DNA from: Alphaproteobacteria bacterium
GTDB taxonomy: Bacteria > Pseudomonadota > Alphaproteobacteria > Kiloniellales > J153
DNA: 5,157 nucleotides
Assembly: GCA_003693905.1 (NCBI GenBank)
Contig: RFLL01000389.1
Coordinates: forward strand, 1 to 5,157
Direction of reading: 5' to 3'
Part shown: piece by piece, positions 1 to 5,157 of the stretch
How positions within the stretch are numbered: the first letter of the stretch is position 1
Layout: every line of letters begins with the position of its first letter
Program-made: the position numbers and the translations under genes
Notes under the pieces: model-generated
The model's database searches: none
What the model was told of the DNA's origin: nothing
The model's input: only the letters and a program-made list of their open reading frames with translations

Positions 1-554
1 CCATCATGCTCATGGACGAGGGTCTCGATACCGGGCCGATCCTGCTTCAGGAGGCGGTGCCCATCGACGAGACGACGACCGCCGGCGCTCTGCACGAGAC
101 CCTGGCCGCGCTCGGCGCACGGCTGATCGTCGAGGCTCTGGACGGGCTGGCCGCCGGGCGCCTGGAACCGCGTCCGCAGCCGGCCGAAGGGGTAACCTAC
201 GCGCCCAAGCTGCGCAGGGAGGAGGGCCGCCTCGACTGGCGCCGTCCGGCGCGCGAACTGGCGCGTATGGTCCGCGCCCTGACGCCGTGGCCGGGGGCCG
301 GCTTTCGCGTCGACGGCGAGGTGATCAAGGTACTGGCCGCCGAGGTCGTGACCGGCACTGATCTGAGTGCGGCGCCGGGCACCGTACTCGATGCGCATCT
401 GACCATCGCCTGTGGGCAGGATGCCCTGCGCCCGACCCGGGTGCAGCGGCCGGGACGCGGTGCGCTCGACGCCGAGGCCTTTCTGCGCGGCTTCGCCATC
501 GCGCCGGGGACCCGGCTGCCGCTGCCCGAAGACGAGGACGCGCCGGTACCGTGA
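1..554 (+). CDS. fmt: Methionyl-tRNA formyltransferase, C-terminal part (5' end outside window)
   Basis: Fmt transfers a formyl group from 10-formyl-tetrahydrofolate to methionyl-initiator tRNA in the cytoplasm, which allows normal bacterial translation initiation. The frame is open from the first bases. About 183 residues remain of a family usually near 310, so the N-terminal part of the catalytic domain is missing because of the window edge, not because of damage. The retained sequence begins at the end of the catalytic domain with the family signature [11 protein letters not shown], the loop that supplies the catalytic aspartate. The linker and the C-terminal tRNA-binding domain follow, recognised by [16 protein letters not shown], the RALTPWPGA stretch and APGTVLDA. 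All of these line up with E. coli Fmt from memory. A short acidic, proline-rich tail ([11 protein letters not shown]) ends the protein. The stop codon overlaps the truA start, so the two are very probably co-transcribed; def often lies upstream of fmt in this arrangement but is not visible here. Confidence 0.97.
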   Translation, partial: IMLMDEGLDTGPILLQEAVPIDETTTAGALHETLAALGARLIVEALDGLAAGRLEPRPQPAEGVTYAPKLRREEGRLDWRRPARELARMVRALTPWPGAGFRVDGEVIKVLAAEVVTGTDLSAAPGTVLDAHLTIACGQDALRPTRVQRPGRGALDAEAFLRGFAIAPGTRLPLPEDEDAPVP

Positions 555-1294
555 CCCGCTACAAGCTGACCTTGGAATACGACGGCGCGGCCTTCGTCGG
601 CTGGCAGCGCCAGGACAACGGCCCCAGCGTGCAGGAGGCGCTGGAAGCGGCCGTCGCCGGCTTCTGTGGCGAGACGGTCAACGCCCATGCCGCCGGGCGC
701 ACCGATGCCGGGGTTCATGCCCTGGCCCAGGTGGCGCACATCGACCTCGCCATGCAGCCGCCGCCCGATCCCGGTACCGTGCGCGATGCCCTCAACGCCC
801 ATCTGCGCCCGGCGCCGGTGGCGGTGCTTGCCGCCGACATCGTGCCCGACGATTTCCATGCCCGCTTCTCCGCCAAGGAGCGCGCCTATCTCTACCGTAT
901 CATCAACCGGCGGGCGCCGCTGGTCCTCGAGCGCGGACGGGCGTGGCGGATTCCGGCCCCGCTCGATGCCGAAGCCATGGCCGCGGCGGCGCGTCTGCTT
1001 GTCGGCCGGCATGATTTCACGAGCTTTCGCGCACGCGAATGCCAAGCGTCCTCAGCGCTCAAGACGCTGGATGTGCTGGAGGTGGTGCGCACGGGTACCG
1101 AGATCCGGATCGAGGCGCGGGCGCGTTCGTTCCTGCACAATCAGGTGCGCATCATCGTCGGTACCTTGTACTGGGTGGGAACCGGCAAGTGGCAGCCGGC
1201 GGACGTCGCCCGGGCGCTGGCCGCGCGCGAGCGCGCCGCCGCCGGGCCGACCGCACCGCCCGAGGGGCTCTATTTCCTCGGCGCCAGATACTGA
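551..1294 (+). CDS. truA: tRNA pseudouridine(38-40) synthase TruA
   Basis: TruA isomerises uridine to pseudouridine at positions 38, 39 and 40 in the anticodon stem-loop of tRNAs. The 247-residue product is close to the usual family length. It opens with the typical [18 protein letters not shown] and carries the catalytic motif GRTDAGVHA, with the nucleophilic aspartate at residue 52. Later family blocks are [16 protein letters not shown] (about 99-114), the HDFTSFRA segment and the [15 protein letters not shown] block near the C-terminus; it ends with the usual [12 protein letters not shown]. The start is GTG, overlapping the fmt stop as GTGA. A GAGGA Shine-Dalgarno-like sequence lies at 534-538, 12 bases before the start, somewhat far, so translational coupling to fmt is likely. 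No key residue is missing. Function is assigned from family motifs. Confidence 0.97.
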   Translation: MTRYKLTLEYDGAAFVGWQRQDNGPSVQEALEAAVAGFCGETVNAHAAGRTDAGVHALAQVAHIDLAMQPPPDPGTVRDALNAHLRPAPVAVLAADIVPDDFHARFSAKERAYLYRIINRRAPLVLERGRAWRIPAPLDAEAMAAAARLLVGRHDFTSFRARECQASSALKTLDVLEVVRTGTEIRIEARARSFLHNQVRIIVGTLYWVGTGKWQPADVARALAARERAAAGPTAPPEGLYFLGARY

Positions 1295-1317
1295 GCCGGG
1301 GCGGGCGCCGGCCTCAG
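1291..1317. terminator. Stem-loop between convergent truA and membrane-protein gene, possible bidirectional terminator
   Basis: The arms CTGAGCCGG (1291-1299) and CCGGCCTCAG (1308-1317) can pair with one bulged base around a GC-rich 8-base loop. The structure includes the stop codons of both convergent genes, which are only 19 bp apart. Neither side has a run of T after the stem, so it does not fit a classical intrinsic terminator. Its position is what suggests a role in ending transcription or protecting 3' ends. This is inference from symmetry and location. Confidence 0.4.
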
Positions 1318-1895
1318 CGCACCATGCCGATGGCAAAGCCGTCGATCATGAGGCCGATGAACAGGTCGAGCGCGACCAGCCCGACGGCCGCCGCCGCCCC
1401 GACGCCGAGCGCGGTGCGGGTGACGAACCACTGATAGGCCAGCAGCAGCGAATAGACGACGGCGTTGATCAGCGCCGCGAGCGCCCCCGGCAGCAGGTCC
1501 GAGGTGGTGATGAGCACGATCGGGATGTAGGCCGCGGTCTGGATCACCTTGGTCCAGTTGAGGGCGACGATCAGATCGATGAAGGCGGAGGCGCGATCGA
1601 TCGCGGTGCAGATGCCGTGGGCGAGTACGGGAAACACGACCCAGTTGAGAACGTAGGCCAACGTGTGCACCAGCACGACCCGGGCCATGTCGGCTTCGGG
1701 CGGGTTGCGGATCGCATCCAGCGCGATGACCAGGATATAGGCGGGGGCGATCAGCACGGCGGCGAAAAACGATTTCCAGAACCCGTCGACCGTGCGCTCG
1801 AAATAGGTCATGCCGGCGGGGTCGAGATGGGCCAGACGCCAGGCGCCGAAGAGGCCATAGACGACATCGCGCAAGGAGGGGATGGCGAAGGTCAT
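1314..1895 (-). CDS. Uncharacterised multi-pass inner-membrane protein, last gene of the dap unit
   Basis: I do not recognise a named family with confidence. The 193-residue product begins MTFAIPSLRDVVYGLFGAWR and is dominated by hydrophobic stretches at roughly 42-60, 72-94, 104-130, 135-157 and 163-190, so four to six membrane helices are likely. There is no signal peptide, no obvious catalytic motif and no cysteine cluster. The amphipathic N-terminus (about 1-40, with FERTVDGFWKSF) probably lies at the membrane face. The frame runs open further upstream to 2072, but that part is inside dapE and reads as a shadow, so I chose the ATG 13 bases after the dapE stop. No Shine-Dalgarno sequence precedes this ATG, which fits translation coupled to upstream ribosomes. 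YIP1-like small membrane proteins look broadly similar, but that is only an impression. The real-gene call rests on the hydrophobic pattern and tight operon placement. Confidence 0.8.
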   Translation of the reverse strand: MTFAIPSLRDVVYGLFGAWRLAHLDPAGMTYFERTVDGFWKSFFAAVLIAPAYILVIALDAIRNPPEADMARVVLVHTLAYVLNWVVFPVLAHGICTAIDRASAFIDLIVALNWTKVIQTAAYIPIVLITTSDLLPGALAALINAVVYSLLLAYQWFVTRTALGVGAAAAVGLVALDLFIGLMIDGFAIGMVR

Positions 1896-1912
1896 GAGGA
1901 AAGAGCGGTCAT
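1892..1912 (-). other. Six-codon mini-ORF bridging dapE and the membrane-protein gene
   Basis: On the - strand an ATG at 1912-1910 overlaps the dapE stop as ATGA and encodes MTALSS. It ends in a TGA that overlaps the ATG of the next gene, again as ATGA. A ribosome finishing dapE could restart here and then restart on the membrane-protein gene, which has no visible ribosome binding site. The reading is exact in the sequence; the coupling role is inference and the arrangement could be chance. Confidence 0.35.
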
Positions 1913-3150
1913 GGGGCGAAAAAGCCGTCGAGCACACCGGCATAGATTGCGCCGAGCGCGGCAAGATCGGCAATGGCGACCCGCTCGTCGACCTTGTGTG
2001 CGGTGGCGTTGAGAAGGCCGAGTTCGACCACCGGGCACCAGTCCTTGATGAAGCGCGCGTCCGATGTGCCACCGGTGGTGCCGAGGACCGGCCGCCGGCC
2101 GGTGACCCGTTCGGCCGCGGTGCATACCAGCTCGCTGAGCGGTCCCGGCGGTGACAGGAAGGATTCGGCGCTGATGCGGGTCTCCAGCTCGTAGCGGGCG
2201 CCGCGGGAGCGGTCGATCGCCTGGTCGAAACGGGCCCGCAGCCAGGCTTCGACGTCGGCGCCGCGGTGGCGGTCGTTGAAGCGCACGTTGAAGGCGGCTT
2301 GCGCTTCGGCCGGGATCACGTTGCCGACCGGGTTGTCGACGTCGATGGTGGTGATCTGCAGAGTTGAAGGGGGAAAGTGTGCGCTGCCGTCGTCGAGCGG
2401 TGCGGCGATGATCGCGTCCAGCATGCGGACCAGATGATGGACCGGATTGTCGGCCAGGTCGGGGTAGGCGACGTGGCCCTGGGTGCCGTGTACCCGCAGC
2501 CAAGCGCTCAAGCTGCCGCGCCGCCCGATCTTGACCATGTCGGCGATAGCCTCGTTGCTGGTCGGCTCGCCGACCAGGCAGGCGTCGATGCGGGTGCCGC
2601 GCGCCGCCAGCCAGTCGAGCACTTTGCGCGTACCGTTGACGGCTTCAGCTTCCTCATCGCCGGTGATCAGCAGGCTGATCGAGCCGTCGAAACGGCTGCC
2701 GCGGGCCTTCAGGAAATCGGCCAGGGCGGCAATGAAGCATCCGATCGCCCCTTTCATGTCGGCCGCGCCGCGGCCGATGACATGATCGTCGATCACCGCA
2801 CCGGCAAAGGGATCGACGGACCATGCCGCCGTATCGCCCGGCGGCACTACATCGGTGTGCCCGGCAAAGCAGAAGTTGGGCCCCGCGTCGCCGAGGCGGG
2901 CATAGAGATTGTCGACGGCGGCCGTGCCCGGTTCGGAAAAGCTCAGACGGTGGCAGGTGAAGCCGAGGCGTTTCAGTATGCCCTCCAGCACGTCGAGGGC
3001 GCCATCATCGGCCGGCGTTATGCTGCGGCAGCGGATCAGGGCCCGGGTCAGGGCGACGGCATCGACAGACCCGTCGCTGCCGACAAGAGCACGGGCGGCA
3101 TCGCTGCGATTGCGCTCGCTCCCGGTTCCGGTCTCTGACTGGCGAGTCAC
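1909..3150 (-). CDS. dapE: Succinyl-diaminopimelate desuccinylase
   Basis: DapE hydrolyses N-succinyl-LL-2,6-diaminopimelate to LL-diaminopimelate and succinate, feeding lysine and peptidoglycan synthesis. It is a dinuclear zinc enzyme of the M20 family. The metal and catalytic residues are all visible with the GTG start: H98 and D100 in FAGHTDVVPPGD, D131 in GRGAADMKG, the glutamate pair E166/E167 in ITGDEEAEA, E195 in VGEPTSNE and H385 near the end in NATAHKVDE. The dimerisation-domain histidine lies in HGTQGHVAYP (H226), and the GTTGGTSDARF block is present. The product would be 413 residues against about 375 for the family, because about 31 residues precede the first conserved segment (VALTRALIR). 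I chose GTG at 3150 because GGAGG lies 10 bases upstream and I found no better ATG, GTG or TTG nearer the conserved core; the open frame beyond it overlaps dapD and is a shadow. It follows dapD by 70 bp in the same direction. Confidence 0.96.
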   Translation of the reverse strand: MTRQSETGTGSERNRSDAARALVGSDGSVDAVALTRALIRCRSITPADDGALDVLEGILKRLGFTCHRLSFSEPGTAAVDNLYARLGDAGPNFCFAGHTDVVPPGDTAAWSVDPFAGAVIDDHVIGRGAADMKGAIGCFIAALADFLKARGSRFDGSISLLITGDEEAEAVNGTRKVLDWLAARGTRIDACLVGEPTSNEAIADMVKIGRRGSLSAWLRVHGTQGHVAYPDLADNPVHHLVRMLDAIIAAPLDDGSAHFPPSTLQITTIDVDNPVGNVIPAEAQAAFNVRFNDRHRGADVEAWLRARFDQAIDRSRGARYELETRISAESFLSPPGPLSELVCTAAERVTGRRPVLGTTGGTSDARFIKDWCPVVELGLLNATAHKVDERVAIADLAALGAIYAGVLDGFFAP

Positions 3151-3160
3151 GGGGATATTG

Positions 3161-3165
3161 CCTCC
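3161..3165 (-). promoter_or_regulatory. Ribosome binding site deciding the dapE start
   Basis: On the - strand this reads GGAGG, 10 bases before the GTG at 3150. It is the only good Shine-Dalgarno match near the 5' end of dapE and supports the longer N-terminus over an internal start. Confidence 0.6.
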
Positions 3166-3180
3166 GGCCCCCTGTGCATG

Positions 3181-3214
3181 CCGGGGTGCATCGCCCGTAC
3201 AGGCGATGCCCCGG
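3181..3214 (-). other. Stem-loop in the dapD-dapE intergenic region
   Basis: GCATCGCC (3188-3195) and GGCGATGC (3202-3209) pair perfectly around a 6-base loop. The stem extends by five more G:C pairs (CCGGG at 3181-3185 with CCCGG at 3210-3214) across a 2-base bulge. No T run follows in the direction of transcription, so it is not a standard terminator. The dapE ribosome binding site lies 16 bases downstream. A role in partial termination, mRNA stability or spacing dapD from dapE expression is plausible but inferred. Confidence 0.55.
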
Positions 3215-3220
3215 GGGCGT

Positions 3221-4075
3221 TCATGCGCGCAACAGCTCGTTGATCGACGTCTTGGCGCGAGTGCGCGCATCCACGCGTTTGGCGATGACGGCACAGTAAA
3301 GACCGGGCCCCGGCGTGCCGTCGGGCAGCGGTCTGCCCGGCAGGGTGCCCGGCACGACCACCGAATAGGCGGGCACGCGCCCGGTATGTACCTCGCCGGT
3401 GGCGCGATCGACGATCCGGGTCGAGGCGCCGATGTAAACCCCCATCGACAGCACCGATCCGGTTTCAACGATGACGCCTTCGGCGACCTCGGAACGGGCC
3501 CCGATGAAGCAGTCGTCCTCGATGATGACCGGCCCGGCCTGCAACGGCTCCAGCACGCCGCCGATACCGGCGCCACCCGAGATGTGGCAGTTCCTGCCGA
3601 TCTGGGCGCAGGAGCCGACGGTCGCCCAGGTGTCGATCATGGTGCCGCTGTCGACGTAGGCGCCGACGTTGACGAAGCTCGGCATCAGCACCACTCCCGG
3701 CGCGATGTACGCCGAGCGTCGAACCACACAGGTGGGCACGGCGCGGAAGCCGGCGCTGCGGAAGCGGCTGGCATCCCAGCCGGTGAACTTGGAAGGCACC
3801 TTGTCCCACCACGGCGTCGCTTCGCCGGGGCCGCCCGGGATGGTCGTCATGTCGTTGAGACGGAACGACAGCAGCACGGCTTTCTTCAGCCATTGATGAA
3901 CATGCCAGGTGCCGTCGATCTTCTCGGCGACGCGGAAGGTTCCGGCGTCAAGGCCGGCCAGAGCGGCGTCCACGGCCTCGCGCACGGCACCGGTGGTTTC
4001 GGGCGAAATTTCGTCGCGCGCCTCCCAGGCGGCGTCGATGACCTTTTCCAGGGCGGCAGAATCGGCGCGGTCCAT
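3221..4075 (-). CDS. dapD: 2,3,4,5-tetrahydropyridine-2,6-dicarboxylate N-succinyltransferase
   Basis: DapD transfers succinyl from succinyl-CoA to tetrahydrodipicolinate, the committed step of the succinylase branch to diaminopimelate. The 284-residue product is near the E. coli length of 274 and follows it closely. The helical N-terminal domain contains [21 protein letters not shown] (split around residues 47-67). A left-handed beta-helix of hexapeptide repeats runs from about 118 to 220 and includes [43 protein letters not shown] and [11 protein letters not shown]. The C-terminal end is [12 protein letters not shown] followed by [15 protein letters not shown] and INELLRA. The frame is open up to 4153, but that longer start would lie in the promoter. 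The ATG at 4075 gives an N-terminus ([20 protein letters not shown]) matching the family. AGGA at 4088-4091 is a weak, rather distant ribosome binding site. It is the first gene of the unit with dapE. Confidence 0.97.
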   Translation of the reverse strand: MDRADSAALEKVIDAAWEARDEISPETTGAVREAVDAALAGLDAGTFRVAEKIDGTWHVHQWLKKAVLLSFRLNDMTTIPGGPGEATPWWDKVPSKFTGWDASRFRSAGFRAVPTCVVRRSAYIAPGVVLMPSFVNVGAYVDSGTMIDTWATVGSCAQIGRNCHISGGAGIGGVLEPLQAGPVIIEDDCFIGARSEVAEGVIVETGSVLSMGVYIGASTRIVDRATGEVHTGRVPAYSVVVPGTLPGRPLPDGTPGPGLYCAVIAKRVDARTRAKTSINELLRA

Positions 4076-4124
4076 CGTCTCGGTACATCCTCGCGGGTGG
4101 ATCGGGGGCGGTTTGGCGGCAGGC

Positions 4125-4153
4125 AAGATGCGGGAGGGGTTGCGGTCTGTCAA
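4125..4153 (-). promoter_or_regulatory. Predicted sigma-70 type promoter of the dapD unit
   Basis: On the - strand a perfect TTGACA (4153-4148) is followed, after exactly 17 bases, by CATCTT (4130-4125), which matches three of six -10 consensus bases. Weak -10 boxes with a strong TTGAC -35 are common in alphaproteobacteria. Transcription would start near 4118, giving a leader of about 43 bases before the dapD ATG. The position just upstream of the first gene of the unit supports the call. Confidence 0.65.
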
Positions 4154-4184
4154 CGGCCGGGCGTCCGGGGCGCGTGGCTTCCGG

Positions 4185-4199
4185 TTAAGGCCCCCTTAA
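4185..4199. promoter_or_regulatory. Candidate CtrA-binding box (TTAA-N7-TTAA)
   Basis: TTAA at 4185-4188 and TTAA at 4196-4199 are separated by exactly seven bases; read on the - strand the element is TTAA-N7-TTAAC, the full described CtrA consensus. Reading all lines, I found no other TTAA in the window. The box is 59 bases upstream of the PAS-protein ATG and about 67-81 bases upstream of the predicted dapD transcription start, so it could act on either gene. A partly overlapping palindrome, CCCTTAAGGG (4193-4202), is also present. Binding by CtrA is inferred from the motif alone. Confidence 0.6.
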
Positions 4200-4220
4200 G
4201 GGCGCCTGAGGCATGGTGGG

Positions 4221-4237
4221 CAGGCTGGAAAAGCCTG
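4221..4237 (+). other. Small inverted repeat upstream of the PAS-protein gene
   Basis: CAGGCT (4221-4226) and AGCCTG (4232-4237) form a perfect 6-bp stem around a 5-base loop, 21 bases before the start codon. It could be part of the 5' leader or an operator half-site pair. At this length it may also be chance. Confidence 0.2.
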
Positions 4238-4258
4238 AACTTGCGCGCACATCCGCAA

Positions 4259-5157
4259 ATGGGACGGGAAGTCGCCATAGACCCCGCATCGTCGCCGTCG
4301 CAGACTCTTCTGCCGTTCGCCCCCGGCGGTGCGCTGGAGGGGTTTCCCGGTGCTCTGGTTCTGGTCGGCTCCGACGGGATCGTCCTCGGCGCCAACGGCG
4401 CTGCCAAGCCGATCGTGGGCCTATTCCGCTCGGAGCAGGTGCCCGAAGAGCTGCGCCTGGCCGTTGCGGCCGCGCTGGGCGGGCGGGCGGCCCAGGTCAA
4501 CCCGCTGCTGATACCGCCGCCGCCGGACACGCGCGGGGCCGAGCTCGCCTTCGATGTCGCGGTGCTGCCGTGGGGCGGCAAAGCGGGGGACACGGCCGCC
4601 GCCCTGCTGCTCGGGCGCGACATTACGCTGGAGCGTTCGCTGCGCTCGGCGCTGATCGAATCGCGTCAGCGGTTCAAGGATCTGGTCGAAGCGATCAGCG
4701 ATTTCGCCTGGGAGACTGATGGCGAGGGCCGCTTCGCCTTCATCTCCGCCCATGGCGCACTCGGATACGGTGCCGGCGAACTCGTCGGCACCCGGGCCGA
4801 GGATCTCCAGGTTGATCGCATCGCTGGCGAGGAATCGCCGTTCGTCACCCGCCAGCGTCTGAGCGACGTCGAATTGTGGGTCCGCCGTGCGGGCGGGGAA
4901 ACCGTGTGCCTGCTCACCACCGCGCTGCCGCTGTTCGGGGCAGACGGCACCTGGCGCGGCGCGCGCGGGGTGTGCCGTGACATCACGACCGAGCGCAGCC
5001 AGCGCGCCAAGCTGGCCGTCGATCGCCACCGCGAACGGCTGCTCGGCTACATCCTGAGCATCCTGCGCGACGAGATGAACCCGGCGCGCATGCTTCAGGC
5101 CGCTTGCGGTGCCCTGGTTCCGGCATTGCCGGCCGCCGGTGCCGGCCTCTATCGCCG
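4259..5157 (+). CDS. PAS-domain sensory/signalling protein, N-terminal part (3' end outside window)
   Basis: The frame stays open from the ATG at 4259 to the window end, giving 299 residues. Two PAS-type units are visible. The first, about 25-125, starts ALEGFPGALVLVGSDGIVLG and closes with LLGRDITLERSLR. The second, about 136-245, starts RQRFKDLVEAISDFAWETDG, has the ALGYGAGELVG turn typical of S-box PAS domains, and closes with GVCRDITTERSQR. The segment from about 262 (LLGYILSILRDEMNPARMLQAAC) resembles the first helix of a GAF domain. There is no signal peptide or membrane helix, so a soluble cytoplasmic sensor is likely. The output domain (histidine kinase, GGDEF/EAL or other) is not in view and cannot be named. 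The ATG lacks a clear ribosome binding site, and the frame is open further upstream, so the start is moderately sure. The gene is divergent from dapD and downstream of a CtrA-like box. Confidence 0.85.
   Translation, partial: MGREVAIDPASSPSQTLLPFAPGGALEGFPGALVLVGSDGIVLGANGAAKPIVGLFRSEQVPEELRLAVAAALGGRAAQVNPLLIPPPPDTRGAELAFDVAVLPWGGKAGDTAAALLLGRDITLERSLRSALIESRQRFKDLVEAISDFAWETDGEGRFAFISAHGALGYGAGELVGTRAEDLQVDRIAGEESPFVTRQRLSDVELWVRRAGGETVCLLTTALPLFGADGTWRGARGVCRDITTERSQRAKLAVDRHRERLLGYILSILRDEMNPARMLQAACGALVPALPAAGAGLYR

Noticed and set aside
197..1045. A 282-codon - strand open frame antisense to fmt and truA
   Set aside because: It has a low-complexity Gly/Arg/Ser-rich composition and covers two well-supported genes on the + strand.
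666..2012. A 448-codon + strand open frame running through truA and across the convergent gene
   Set aside because: It is rich in Arg, Pro, then acidic and Gly residues with no family motif. It lies out of frame over truA and antisense to the membrane gene, both of which have clear coding character. Long open shadows are expected at this GC content.
2377..3138. A 253-codon + strand open frame antisense to dapE
   Set aside because: It shows no recognisable domain and is explained by the GC-rich codon pattern of dapE, whose catalytic residues are all intact on the other strand.
3181..3214. Reading the dapD-dapE hairpin as an intrinsic terminator
   Set aside because: No T tract follows the stem in the direction of transcription and dapE follows directly with its own ribosome binding site, so I list it only as a stem-loop.
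4076..4153. A longer dapD start at 4153 giving 310 residues
   Set aside because: The extra 26 residues do not resemble the family N-terminus, and the stretch contains the predicted -10 and -35 boxes of the promoter.
4226..4245. A possible sigma-54 promoter (TGG ... TTGC) before the PAS gene
   Set aside because: The spacing between the TGG and TTGC elements is about four bases too long for the -24/-12 consensus and the intervening bases do not match.
4213..4719. A 168-codon + strand open frame starting upstream of the PAS gene
   Set aside because: It is arginine-rich without motifs. The PAS-like protein is encoded in a different frame of the same strand that stays open to the window end.
4421..5029. 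Open frames on the - strand antisense to the PAS gene
   Set aside because: They show no domain signature or initiation signal, and the + strand PAS motifs account for the region.

Overview
This looks like a stretch of a GC-rich alphaproteobacterial chromosome. Rhodospirillales or a neighbouring order is my best guess. The reasons are the fmt-truA gene pair, a dapD/dapE cluster facing truA, the strongly GC-biased third codon positions, and a TTAA-N7-TTAA element matching the binding site of CtrA, a cell-cycle/motility regulator known mainly from Alphaproteobacteria. Taxonomy is inferred from gene content only. I saw no mobile element, CRISPR array, RNA gene, frameshift or clear sign of horizontal transfer.

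Left part, + strand (1-1294): the 3' part of fmt (methionyl-tRNA formyltransferase, cut by the window start), then a complete truA (tRNA pseudouridine synthase) that starts inside the fmt stop codon (GTGA overlap). Both act on translation, one on initiator tRNA and one on the tRNA anticodon arm.

Middle, - strand (4153 down to 1314): a compact unit dapD -> dapE -> small multi-pass membrane protein. DapD (tetrahydrodipicolinate N-succinyltransferase) and DapE (N-succinyl-diaminopimelate desuccinylase) are the first and last enzymes of the succinylase branch that makes LL-diaminopimelate for lysine and peptidoglycan. A promoter with a perfect TTGACA -35 box and 17-bp spacer lies upstream of dapD. 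A stem-loop lies between dapD and dapE. A six-codon mini-ORF bridges dapE to the membrane-protein gene through two ATGA overlaps. The unit converges on truA with only 19 bp between stop codons, across a stem-loop that includes both stops.

Right part, + strand (4259 to the window end): the 5' part of a signalling gene with two PAS-type domains and possibly the start of a GAF domain. The output domain lies beyond the window. It is divergent from dapD. The 183-bp shared upstream region carries the only two TTAA tetramers in the window, spaced exactly as in a CtrA box. Most of the window is ordinary housekeeping sequence; the intergenic control region and the dapE/membrane-protein junction deserve the most attention.
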